NCBI GenBank assembly: GCA_009761415.1
Contig: QUOL01000008.1
Span: 186,001-250,000, forward strand
Source: Sarcomyxa edulis
Lineage: Eukaryota > Basidiomycota > Agaricomycetes > Agaricales > Mycenaceae
DNA: 64,000 bases
Reading direction: 5' to 3'
Numbering within the stretch: position 1 is the stretch's first letter; every line of letters begins with the position of its first letter. A program made the translations under genes and the position numbers. The notes below the pieces were generated by a model. That model searched no databases, had not been told where the DNA came from, and saw only the letters and a list, made by a program, of their open reading frames with translations. This document shows positions 23,753 to 34,655 of the stretch, in pieces.

Positions 23753-24791
23753 TCAGGAGACAACGGTAGATATAGGGGGAGACAAAGGAGGTACGGGAGG
23801 CTGGATGTCAGGGTGGAACTGAGAATGATTGACCAGCGATCTAAATACTTCGTGAGCCTCTTTCCGGATCCTCTGACGAGCCGCCTCCGTAGATTTGAAA
23901 CGCTTGGGAACCATCTCTACAAGTTGTTCCACTGACTTGAGTTTCCGCACCACAACCAGAGCGGTATGGAACTCGAATGCACCTATACGCGATGAGAATG
24001 ATAACGGACATCAAATAACAGATAATATAACACGTACTGCTCATCCATACACCTAAACTATCCGCAAGATCGTACAATTCTCGGCATTTGAATTCGCTTG
24101 GATATGGCACCAACGATCCCCAGACGACCAAGCTCCTAACACAGTGGCACTGATGATCCGCGGCGTGTTCAAGATCTACGATGAAGGGAACACCGTCGTT
24201 GTCAAGAACATTGGGTTCGCGGAAATCGCCATGAGTCACACCCAGCTGGTGTAGATATCCGAGTCTATTCAGTATTTTCTTCCTTCGAGGGGAATATTAG
24301 CTAGGACAAACAGAGGAAATCATTCAAACGTACTTGAACTTCTTATCGAGCCTGTCGAAATAATTGTCCATCGGTTTGCCACAGTATTGCAACACGAGGC
24401 AGGTGACATTGCGGGCATCGAATGTGGCTTGATAAATGCCGTAGTACAGGGGTATGACATGGCCCTGCAAGTCGTCCAATTTTGTCGTATACCACCTCGC
24501 CTCCCGGATGAGGCTCTCGGTGTGAGACTTGTTGATGTCTATCTTGATGATGACATCCAGAGGGTCCATGGATCCATCTTCTGCTGCAAGTTCACCACGA
24601 AAAACGGTTGTATGGTTCCCCGTATGCAGTTTCTTGGCTTTGTCGAAGGTCAACTCGGTGTCAGGGAAGATCTCATCCAAGTTGTCGGTAGGGTAGTCGG
24701 GAAGAGCCTTGAATCTACAGATAGATGATTCGCCCTTGGAAGAGCAGAATCTTCCAAGACCAATTGCTGATTTGATGATGAGGGAGGTCAT
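23753..24791 (-). CDS. Kinase-like protein, tandem family copy I (310 aa), mosaic
   Basis: Exons 24791-24334, 24282-24038 and 23982-23753 on the minus strand. Landmarks are intact: VIIKIDI, LIREARWYTTKL, HGDFREPNVL and VDLEHAADHQCHC. The metal-binding motif reads DLE rather than DFE. The first ~75 residues and the region before the start codon are nearly the same as in copy D, while the rest of exon 1 is H-like, which suggests gene conversion or unequal exchange. The tail ends STVVS, as in copy E. Confidence 0.85.
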
Positions 24792-25347
24792 GAGAAAAGT
24801 GGAAAGACAAGAAACAATTTTGATCTGGCAGAGGCAAAAGTAACAAGTCACGTTATGGGTGGCACTCCGAGTCGTTGACAAGAATCGCCCGGGCCCGGAC
24901 GCGACGCGCTTTTGCTCTTACTCCGACGAGCGGGAGTGAGGGTCGTGGAGCTTCGGAGTACTAATCATCGCGCATGTCCTTAATATCTATTCTTGCAGTA
25001 TACCTACCTTGAATTCCGTCAATCTCATACAAATTGACCAGTCTACGGAACGACCAGCATGGCAGAGCGAGGACGGTTTGCACAGAAGGTTCCGTTCTTT
25101 CCGCCGGGATGTATATACACACGCTTCGCGGAAGCAAAAGTGCATATTGTATGATAGAATTTCAGTATGTGTACGGGTACATCAGATGAGATGAGTATTT
25201 GATGAATTGAAAGTGAGGTTAAGCGTGAATTCCGTTGTGTGGCTCAAAAGGTGATACAGAAAGATGGGTAGATATGAACAAGAACAAGGTGTGAATATGG
25301 GAGGTCCGTCTGATATAAAAGACGGAAGTAAACCTGAAGTACGAGGT
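24792..25347. other. Spacer between copies I and J
   Basis: No gene recognised. The first ~50 bases resemble the sequence in front of copy D. Confidence 0.4.
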
Positions 25348-26408
25348 TTACTCGTTCGTCCTAGCGTCATCACTGAGGTCTGAGGAGGGAGGGGAAGACA
25401 TAGGAGGTGGAACATCAGGTTTGAATTGAGAATGTCTGGCAAGCGATCGGATCTTCTCTTGAGCGTCCTTCCAAATCTCCTGACGATCAGCCTCCGTGGT
25501 CTTGAGACGATCGGGAACCATATCATAGAGTTGCTGCGTCGATTTGAGTCTCCGCACCACTACGAGGGCGCTATGAAACCAAAATGCACCTTCGAAACGA
25601 CGATGATGAAAAGAAAGTGATAAATAGGAAATAAGTGGCAACTCACTATTGTTCCAAAGATCTATTTGAAGCCCGAGCTCGTACATTTCTGCGCACTTGA
25701 ATGAACTCGGATATGGTTTCAGTGATCCCCAAACGGCCATCTCCATAGCACAGTGGCAACGATGATCCTGGGCGTGTTCGAAATCCACGATGAAGGGGAC
25801 ACCGTTGTTGTCAAGGACATTAAGTTCGCGAAAATCGCCATGAGTGATACCAGATTGGTGCAAGTATCCGAGTCTATTCATGATTTCCAACCTTGAGAGG
25901 AAGTGTCAACTGGGTGATATAAAAGCAAAGCAAATAACCCAACGTACTTGTATTTCTTATCCAGATCGAGGAAATAACGAGTGATCGGTTCGCCACAGTA
26001 TTGCAGCACAAGACAGGTGACATTGCGAGAATTGAATTTGACTTGGTATAGACCGTAATACAGGGGAATGGTGTCGCCTTGTAAGTCGTTCAACTTCGTC
26101 GTATAATACTTAGCCTCTCGAATGAGGCTCTTGGCGTGGGCTTCGTTGATGTCTATCTTGATGACAACATCCAGAGGATCCATGGAATCATCCTCAGCTG
26201 AGAGCTCGCCACGAAAAACAGTTGTATAGTTCCCCTTGTACAATTTCGTGGCTTTATCGAAGATCAACTTGGTGGCATCAGAGGAAATGTCGTCCAAGTT
26301 GTCGGTAGGATGGTCTGGAAGAGCATCGAGAACGCACGCGGAAGGTTCGTCTGTGGAGTGGTAGAAGTTTTCGAGTCCGATTTTGGATTTGATGATGAGG
26401 GAGTTCAT
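25348..26408 (-). CDS. Kinase-like protein, tandem family copy J (315 aa)
   Basis: Exons 26408-25948, 25891-25647 and 25589-25348 on the minus strand. Landmarks are intact: VVIKIDI, LIREAKYYTTKL, HGDFRELN, VDFEHAQDHRCHC. The closest relative in the window is copy E (same N-terminus IGLENFYHST, same NNS|AFWF junction). An ACGCGT box lies at 26474-26479. Confidence 0.85.
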
Positions 26409-26986
26409 TATCTCGACAATGACAAGGAGAAAAGAGACTTCGAGGTTGGACAGGTCACAAGACTTGGAACACGACGCGTCTTCCGCATGCATCGAGTCAC
26501 GGCCTGTCACGGCCCAGCTCCTCGATATGTACTATCTTGGACTTCCGAAGTCAACTCTCGATACTTATACAGGGCTTTATCTCATCAGCCCTTTACTCGC
26601 CGATGTCGTGTAATACATCGAACACGCAGGGCACCCTTGCACAAATACTTCCGTGAGTCTGACTCCGCGGAAGCAAATTTGAGACTGACTCCAGCGAAAA
26701 TTAGAAGACTGGCAAATCTAAGTATGAAATTGAAACAGGATAACCAAATAAGAGACGTCTATTCCATACATAGCATGGGGTGAGCAGCGCAACTAGCGAG
26801 AACTTCGGTTGTAAACTTACATCTTCATGAAGAAAGAAAACGGGACAAGATAAATTGGGGAATCGTTATTGTCAGAAAGAGATCCGTGTATACAGATGAT
26901 ATGAGAGTACAATCCATGAACAACAAGTGGCAGACCGGACGCAATCATGAGCTAGGACCTGAGAACAGTGGAGAGGGAGGGGGAGA
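26409..26986. other. Spacer between copies J and K; no gene seen
   Basis: Only short frames on both strands. It contains the ACGCGT box of copy J (26474-26479) and nothing else I can name. Confidence 0.4.
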
Positions 26987-28143
26987 TCAGAGTGATTCGG
27001 GAGCCTGAGCATTAGGCTGGAATTGAGAATGGTTGGCAAGCGACTTGATGATATCGCGAGCCTCCTTCCAGATCTCTTGGCGAGCCACCTCGGTAGTCTT
27101 ATAACGAGCGGGAGCCATCTCAAAGAGTTCCTCCGCTGATTTGAGTTTGCGCACCACCACTATTTTGCCATAGAAATCAAAAGCACCTAGCAAGTCATTC
27201 AGACCGAAAACGAACATCAACAAGAAATGAGTGAGATACGACTTACTGTTCATCCAAGCTTCTATATTGAGCGCAAAATCGTAAACCTCGTCGCAACCAA
27301 ATTCACTTCGATAAGGCCTCAGGTCTCCCCAAACTATATTTTGAGTACGATGGCAATGATGATCACTGGCGTGCTCAAAGTCCACAATGAAGGGGACACC
27401 GTGGTTGTCAAGGACATTGAGCTCGCGGAGATCGCCATGAGCCACACCGAAATGATGTATGTATCCTAATCTATTCATGAGCTCTTTCCTGCGGGCAGGA
27501 ACGTGTTAGCGGGGCGAAACTAGGAGAACTGAATAATGCCACAGACGTACTTGAACTTTACATCCAGGTCCCTGAAAAGTTCCTCTACCGGCTCCCCACA
27601 GTATTGCAGCACAAGGCAGGTAACGGTGTCAGACCCGAATGTGGCTTGATAGATACCGTAATACAAGGGAATGACTAGTCCCTGTAGGTCGTTCAGTTTC
27701 TTCGTATAGAACTTGGCCTCGTTGATGAGGCCCTCAGGATGAGGGTCAAACATGTCGATTTTGATGACGACATCTACAGGATCTATAGAATCATCCTCTT
27801 CTGTGAGTAGACCCCGAAAAACAGTCGTATGGTTCCCCGTGTATATCTTCCGAGCTTTGTCGAATGTTAACTTGGTGACAGGAAAGGTTATGTCCACGTT
27901 GTCAGTGATGTATTCTGATAGAGCGTCGAAAACGAATGCAGAGCCCGAGGGGAGCTCGCGACTATCTTCGTCCTCGTCGTCCTCGTCGTCGGAGTTATCG
28001 CTCTCGTGGTTGTGGTGGACTTGGCGGGGGTGGTGTTGAACTTGGCTGTGGTGAACTTGGTTGTCGTCGTGTTCGTTGTTGTCTTGTTTATAGCCGAAGT
28101 AGTTTTCGAGACCAATTTTCGATTTTATAATGAGGGAGGTCAT
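26987..28143 (-). CDS. Kinase-like protein, tandem family copy K (344 aa), with His/Asp-rich insert
   Basis: Exons 28143-27551, 27488-27247 and 27186-26987 on the minus strand. It carries a low-complexity insert of about 40 residues after the family N-terminus: first Gln/His/Asn-rich, then an acidic run of Ser/Asp/Glu. Kinase landmarks are intact: VVIKIDM, LINEAKFYTKKL, HGDLRELN and VDFEHASDHHCH. The body is the most divergent of the array copies, and the pseudogene at about 41.9 kb resembles it best. It marks the right edge of the dense array. An ACGCGT box lies at 28244-28249. Confidence 0.85.
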
Positions 28144-28365
28144 TTCGGTGCGAGTAGGGAGAATGGGAAAAGAAGAAAGATATCAATCTCGAGGTTTTAC
28201 ATAACTTTCTTTGGCAATTGGCAATGTCACGTGCACAACCACGACGCGTCCCGAAAATTCGCACGGCCTAGTACCCAACCTCCTCATCGCGCTCCAGGCT
28301 CCTCCATCCCTTTTTTCCATCTTCTCTCAAGTATACACACACCCTATATCTCACCATAGCTTGCG

Positions 28366-29295
28366 ATGACACACATTTTGCGCGCACCACAAATTGACCT
28401 CGCCTCCGTCCTCGCAGCCCAGACACCGCAAATTGACCTCCGGCTACAAACATTCGAATCATCCACCCGCAATTTTCTCAAAGCCGTTTCCAAATACAAG
28501 AACCGCGCCATCGTAGTTATTACAGACCGGAGAAATGCACAAGCTGCTGAGCGGAAAAGGGTGGCTGAGAAGACGCAGGCGGTAGAGGCAGAGACAAACG
28601 ACTGCAAGGTTCGGGAGATCGAGTTGCTTGCTGGTGAGTCGCACGTTTTGTATGTTCTACGTGCTTATGTATCAACATGATGCCGATTAGACTTGGAGAG
28701 AGAACGAGAGGAACGGAAGGATGGAGAATTGTCTGTTGCAGCCTTCAAACGCCAACTCGCATCTCTTCGTGAGAAGTGTGAAGCCATCGACGCTGAGATT
28801 GAGCAGTATCGCGCCATAACAGCAAACCTTCGTCGTGGTCAGTCGTTCTTCTCTTTCCACCTTTTCTCCGACCTTTCTAAACGGCTTATGCAGAAAAATC
28901 GAAAGAACGTTCGACACTCAAGTCACAAGCCGTACGGGCGTCACCAGAAGTCCAAGCTTACGAACAAAAGCTCTCATGTATAATCGAAGGCATCGAGAAG
29001 AACCGGCTCTTCGTTCGTTTCTCCAACCTCGATAAGAATGACCTCGATCGCGAGTTTAACTTCGTTCTGGATGTATCAAATGGAATATATAAAAGTATGT
29101 CTTTCTACATCGACGTCCTAATTTCTCAGTTCTTTTTCTGACCCTCGTGTTCTATACTCAGTCATCACGATGACGCCCACACTTCCAACACTACCTATAT
29201 TCGTCGAGGAGCTAAATCTATCGAAAGACGTGTATACCTTCATACAACAAGTCCGACACGCGTATCAAGTCCTACTAGGACAAAACTCAGCCTAG
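28366..29295 (+). CDS. spc25: Spc25, Ndc80 kinetochore complex subunit
   Basis: Four-exon gene. The N-terminal two thirds are a coiled coil rich in Glu/Lys/Arg/Gln (for example LEREREERKDGEL, FKRQLASLREKCEAIDAEI). The C-terminal globular part shows the Spc25 signature: IIEGIEKNRLFVRFSNLD, then DREFNFVLDVSNGIYK, then LPIFVEELNLSKDVYTFI and VRHAY. Spc25 pairs with Spc24 and anchors the Ndc80 complex to the inner kinetochore. Length (about 230 residues) fits the family. The start MTHILRAPQIDLASVL was chosen because it is the first ATG that opens the coiled-coil frame. Confidence 0.85.
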
Positions 29296-29375
29296 GTCTG
29301 GTGATGTCTCCTGTATGTATATACCCAACAGTCAGTATTTGCTATGACTCTATACGTTAACGTTTCGAAGGGATC

Positions 29376-29615
29376 CTATCTCGGAAAAGAACCAACGTCA
29401 TTCTCATTTAGAAGCTGATTGCTGCTAGTCAGTTCCCGAGAGGATAATCTATCAAGATTGGGGTTTCTCGAGTCCGTAGCGTCGTGCGATCTCGTGCGAG
29501 AGCCTTGCATAGATGGAGGTTTCATGTTGGTGAGTACGCCATCGGGCATGAGACCTCCTTTCCTCTTTCGGCCAACATATCTCGGTTGCACATCGCCTTC
29601 TTCTAGCTTGGTCAT
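29376..29615 (-). CDS. Unrecognised small frame, possibly the last exon of a minus-strand gene
   Basis: The frame reads MTKLEEGDVQPRYVGRKRKG and continues with a polar tail. An upstream minus-strand segment (about 29757-29815, containing GRSALGGGIPLETATAP) can be joined to it through a GT-AG intron of about 128 bp, but that exon would lie antisense to the putative first exon of the dioxygenase gene. I do not recognise the product, and it may not be a gene. Confidence 0.25.
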   Translation of the reverse strand: MTKLEEGDVQPRYVGRKRKGGLMPDGVLTNMKPPSMQGSRTRSHDATDSRNPNLDRLSSRELTSSNQLLNENDVGSFPR

Positions 29616-29727
29616 GAGAGCGATGACTATAAGAAGTGGAGGATTGGCAATTTCACATCATACTCCTCAACTCTGTCTTCACTAGACCACATCCTATCAT
29701 CCTTTTTGTCGTCGTCGTCATAAGCTC

Positions 29728-31092
29728 ATGTCAGCAGAATCAGAGATCATACCTGGGGCCGTTGCTGTCTCCAACGGAATTCCGCCACCTAGCGCAGATC
29801 TACCGGTCAACTCACCCAGCTTTGGTTTTTGTACAAGCTCGTAACTCACGATCACTTTTACCTTGCTTTAGTACCCAGAAAAACCAGAGACTATAACCTC
29901 CAACTTGTTAAAATTGAACGAAGGAGCCGCTTCGCCGTACGCTTCTTGACCCGATAGTATTCCAGTCCATTTTAAATCCAACTGATTTGATTGGCAGACG
30001 CAATAATCTTATCTTCAAGAAACTCATCGAGCACCTCCATCAGTTCATACAAGAGACCAAGTACGTCCATATCCAGCTCTTCTAGCCATCAGAGCCTCGA
30101 CGACGACTCGAACAGCATCACGACCGAAGAATGGATGAACACGATTCAATTTCTCACTCGCACAGGGCAGACCTGTACTCGTTAGTCACTGACGCTTTCA
30201 AAGAGCACAAAATCCCGTACTAACATTGATTGCCAGCCATTCGACAAGAATTCATACTCCTTTCGGATGTTCTGGGTGTATCAGCCCTTGTCGATGCGTT
30301 GAACAACCCTCCCATCAATGGTGCCACTGAAAGCAGCGTTCTAGGCCCTTTTTTCACTGAAGATGCTCCCGATGGTGCGTGAAAAGGCCGAAGATACGAG
30401 GTGAGACACATACTGATCTGATTTGACTTCTTCTGCAGTGAAGCAAGGCGAGTCCATAGCCTCCGAAGGCAAAGGTGACTACATGTACATTGAAGGTCGT
30501 GTCCTGTCAACGGATGGTAATCCAATCCCGAATGCCATCATCGAGACTTGGGAGACGGATAGCAACGGTACGGAATGCAAACCTTCATACACCCGAACCG
30601 ATGAACCCACTCACTTGAATATGACTATAGGGTTCTACGACACGCAATACGCTTCGCGCACAGTCGCAGACTGCAGAGGTCGTCTGCGATCTGATTCAGA
30701 AGGAAAATACGGTTACAGAGCAATCGTCCCTGTCCCATATCCTATCCCAGGTGACGGTCCGGTGGGCGAACTACTCCTAACGCTCGGTAGACACAACATG
30801 CGTCCGAATCACCTCCACCTAATGGTCGAAGCGCCTGGGTATAGGAAACTGACAACGGCTCTTTATCCCGAAGGTGATGTGTATCTGACGAGCGATAGTG
30901 TGTTTGGGGTGAAGAAGAGCCTTGTTGTGGTGAGTAGTCCGTTACTGTCGTGGTCTCTCATATGCTCAATGATTGCAGAGCCTGAAAGAGGTGAATGATG
31001 ATGGAGAGGCGCGCAAGAGAGGGTTCCCGAAGGGTGGGTCGTTCAAGTTGTTGGAATTTGACATTGTCCTTGCACCCAAAGCCTCGAATTAG
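29728..31092 (+). CDS. Intradiol ring-cleavage dioxygenase (hydroxyquinol 1,2-dioxygenase type)
   Basis: Non-haem Fe(III) enzyme expected to open hydroxyquinol or catechol rings in aromatic degradation, a common step in wood- and litter-decaying fungi. The N-terminal helical part reads FKKLIEHLHQFIQET / TTEEWMNTIQFLTRTGQ, and it continues through RQEFILLSDVLGVSALVDAL and SSVLGPFF. The iron ligands are the Tyr of GFYDTQ, the Tyr of VPVPYPIP and the two His of RPNHLHLM. It ends FDIVLAPKASN. Splice sites from the EHLHQF region onward are clear. The first exon is uncertain: the ATG at 29728 opens a plausible leader, but its junction to the next exon (about 29874) needs a weak donor, so the true start may differ. 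Confidence 0.8.
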
Positions 31093-31528
31093 CTGCCAAT
31101 AAGAGATACGCTTGGCTAAGCGCTATAAAGAGTAGATCTGTATAATAGGAATGAGAAACACGTGGATTGAACAGTGCCATTGAGAGTCACTGTGTGACAA
31201 TGTGTGACATGGCTCTTTAGACAATGGCCACCTGGATCCACGCGACGTTATTCAACTTTGTTCCACAATTCTTATTCAATGTTCGAATTCTCGTCCAATC
31301 TTGGATCAGAATGAGAGAACTATGCGTCGGTTAATAGGCCCTATAAAGCTCGGGGATTTGGCGCAACATCTGCCATTTCATTCCCCCCGGTCTTACTTTT
31401 TTTTTCTCATTGTTTTTCAACGACTCAAAGGCAGGGCCTTCAGTAATCCCCAGGCGGAACGAATATCATCTCTATCATTATAATTCTCTCAATAATACCC
31501 TCACAATCTCCTATCTCACATCATCACA
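31093..31528. other. Intergenic region, no gene seen
   Basis: Includes a pyrimidine-rich stretch (about 31386-31425) before the next gene. Nothing else recognised. Confidence 0.4.
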
Positions 31529-32137
31529 ATGCCTTCTCGCAATCTCACCTCTGAACGCCCGACACTTCCCCCACTTCACACCCTCGATCTACCCATACCA
31601 AAGACCCGTTTAAATCACTTTAACGCCCCGTATCATAGTCGTTATGACCAGGTATGTACAATTCTCCACAATCCAGTTCGCCATTTTCACTGACATTAGT
31701 TCCTACTGTAGTCACGTCCGCACCTACACGTTCCATACGATCGTCAACGTCAAGTATCACTATCTTCTACATGTACATCGGCATCTCGAACACCTTCACC
31801 TATACCATCCACCTCTTCTAGTTTCTCTCACCCAAACCATCGTTTCACGACATCCCCATCTCCATCACCCTCATCATCCTCCAGCACCTCAGCTCAATTC
31901 CAATTCATTCTCATGCCCTCCACACTCGAAGCAGCTGATGCCATAGTAGTCGTACCACCCCCAACCACCCCATTCATCCCCACACCATCCTGCCCAAATC
32001 CAACCGCAGGCCAAGCCCTCCTCCTCGTCGGCCCAGCCCTAGACGACTTCCGCCACCCAAACCGCCGCATTGCGAAAGGCGCACGCGTACATCCTTATCG
32101 TATGGTCAGAAGAAAATCTTCCGTATCGCCTGTATAA
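31529..32137 (+). CDS. Conserved-looking hypothetical protein (182 aa)
   Basis: Two exons, 31529-31651 and 31712-32137, joined in phase 0 by a 60-bp GT-AG intron. The N-terminus is MPSRNLTSERPTLPPLHTL, followed by a Ser/Pro/Thr-rich middle and a distinctive C-terminal block (QFQFILMPSTLEAADAI, then GQALLLVGPALDDFRHP and RRIAKGARVHPYR). The basic end and lack of a signal peptide or membrane span suggest a nuclear or cytosolic protein. I do not recognise a named family; the block resembles short conserved proteins of other Agaricomycetes from memory only. Confidence 0.6.
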
Positions 32138-32469
32138 AGGCTTTCTACGACTTCTATCATCATTATCATCCGCCACGGGAAGGGGGGAGGCCGAAGAGAC
32201 ACGACGCGAGGAGGAGGACGAGAGAACAATAGCCGTCGCACAATCACACAAATCCCGCACACACAATCACACCTATACCCGACATGTATCCATTATACTT
32301 TTATACCCTTTGTATCGCTTGGAGAGGGCCACGGCTACATCTCATTTGTTTTAGTATTTGACTCCTCTGTAGACTTAATCACAAATATCAGTTAATGCGT
32401 TATAGTGAAGACACCTCAGTCGAGGACGTGTATAGATACAACTTCAGAGTAGTCAGTACATGAATACAA
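32138..32469. other. Convergent spacer before yvh1
   Basis: No gene recognised on either strand. Confidence 0.4.
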
Positions 32470-34655
32470 TTAGATCACCTCGTCGACCTTGGATCGATGG
32501 ATGCAAAAACCCTTTGAGGAGAAAGAACAGTCGTAAGCCGATACAATGCAACAAAACACCGACAAAAGGCAGACTCACAGGTGTAACCCATTGCTTACAA
32601 CTACAACAAACTCCCGCCCAATCATAATTCCCAAGCTTGGCCCCGCACTTCTTATTCGGACAAACGATCTTTCCCGCCAGTTGGCCCGACTCGAGGAAAG
32701 GTTCCATCCATTTCATCTACACAAAACAAACGAACAATAACATCAGTCTCCCCTGGAATAAACAAAAAAGGACGCGATTTTGACATACAGGTTCGACGAA
32801 ATACCCAGAACATTTCGAATTAGCCAAGATCGGAGAACTAATCGGCATCGGAATGGGTGAAGACGACCTACCCCCCTGCATCGGTGTCATCCCCAGGTTC
32901 ATAGGAGAGCGTAGTGCAGCGAGTTTGGGGTTTGCGTAGAGCTGGGCGGCGAGATCTGAAGGACTTATGAAGGATGTGGGTGGGTGGACGGGTGGCGTTT
33001 CAGGTGGTGGTGAGAATTCTGGGCTTATTTCGTCAGTTGGGGAGGCGAGGACGGCGTCAGAGAGACGGCGGCCTAGGAGGGTGGCTGCTCCGATTGAGAT
33101 ACTTGATGGGGGTTTGAGAGGAGGGATTTCGGCGGGCAAATCGGATTCAGTCTCGGTCTCGGTCTCGGTGGTCGAGTTAGAAGTAGTCATAGATGTAGAA
33201 TGATTTTGGTTTGCATTCTGTTTCGGGGTTGTTTGCGATTCTGTGGGCGCATCATCATCATCGCCCTCGTCCTCTGTCTCCAACGCCGACATCGATAGAG
33301 ATTGCATGAGCCCCGGAGATAAATTCGCAAAAGGACGGAAAGTCGGGCGACGTGCACTGTTGCCATCCCCACCCGACCCCGAACCCGACGCACGTCGAGG
33401 TTTGGGCTGTGATTCCGAAAGGCTTCCAGATCGTTTCGGTTTTGCAGTCACTTCTCCTCCTTCATCTTCCGGATCATCCTCCGTCTCTAGAGCCGACATG
33501 GCCAAAGACTCGGATAGACCTCCGAATGATAACAGGGAAGGTCTTCGGGGACGAGTATCACTGGTAGTCGTAGACCCAAGCCTAGATCGGGTCTGAATAG
33601 ACGGTCGGCGTGCAATGGGATCGTTCATCGATGGTCTTCTTGATGTTGCTGGAGATCTCATGGCAGGCGTCGGCGGGCCCAGTTGTCCATGATCCAACAT
33701 ATGTTCTCTCGTTGCTAGTTCTTGTCTTACAGACGGAAGAAGACCTGTATGGGAATCAAATGTCTATAGAATCAACGAGACCAACTCACCGACACATCTT
33801 GCACCGAATACGCCGACGTGGGCCACCCGGAGTCGCTGGTGTAGAATCAGAGGGAGTTCGAGGGTATTTGGCAAACATGTCGGTTTCTGGCAAGGTGCCG
33901 TCGCCGTCTAAAAGATTGTTATTTATATGCAACAACGTGTATTCAATGCGGCTTTGGGCTCACTCATGACTTCCTCCACAGCTCGTTCCATGTAAAACAT
34001 GCGTGTCGTCTTATCACGCCGCGAGATCTTGAAAGCCGCTTTATGGAATACTTCCAGCTGAAGTAGAAATCCGTCGTTTGGCCTACAAAAATGACCGAAC
34101 GGGATTGTAAGATTATGGAGGGGTAAAAAATGTGAAAGAAACGTACGCTATGTTCGGGCGAGCCTTCCTTATAATGTCCAACGCTGTCTCGCAATCAAGA
34201 TTCCGGCTGTACATCAGGTATGCTGCTACAATCGTCGCACTGCGACCTGGAGTGGAGTGGAGTATTGTATCGAGGGTCTTTACTGAAACGTGTGGGGTGG
34301 ACTCACTCATGCCTGCATGACAATGCACCAGCACCCCTCTCCCCTTATCCAACTCTGCCTGTATGAATGCGATAGATGGGAGAAAATGAATCAAGATGTC
34401 TGCTTCCTCCGTGTCGTCTAATAAGATTTGATGCTGTATGAATGTCTAACGCAGACAATGCGTTTTTTCTGGTTTAGTGTTATATGTACAAGAGAAGATA
34501 GGCGTTATTCCAATAGTTGGTAGCGTACCTCGTTTATAGTAATCCTTCCACGCATAGCTGAAAGTATGCTGTAAATTTTATTCGCCTTGAGGTTCTCCGT
34601 ATCCAGAGCGCTTGGGAGGTCGCCTATCCATAAACCTGGGATGATTTCGTCCATT
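32470..34655 (-). CDS. yvh1: Yvh1/DUSP12-like dual-specificity phosphatase with split zinc domain
   Basis: Start MDEIIPGLWIGDLPSALDTE at 34655; stop at 32470-32472. The catalytic P-loop HCHAGMSRSA (C and R visible) is split by an intron after HCHAGMS. Downstream comes the Yvh1 zinc-binding part: RIRCKMCRQELATREHMLDH, and, after a long insert, CSGYFVEPMKWMEPFL, CPNKKCGAKLGNYDWAG and CKQWVTPGFCIHRSKVDEVI at the very end. Yvh1 acts in late 60S ribosome maturation (release of Mrt4 from pre-60S particles) through this zinc domain. The insert of about 290 Ser/Pro/Thr/Asp-rich residues between the two zinc-binding halves is unusual, because yeast and animal homologues are about 340-365 residues in all. 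Confidence 0.88.

Noticed and set aside
1178..28143. CRISPR-like or antiphage-type system
   Set aside because: The genes have spliceosomal introns and fungal neighbours; the repeated structure is gene duplication, not a repeat-spacer array.
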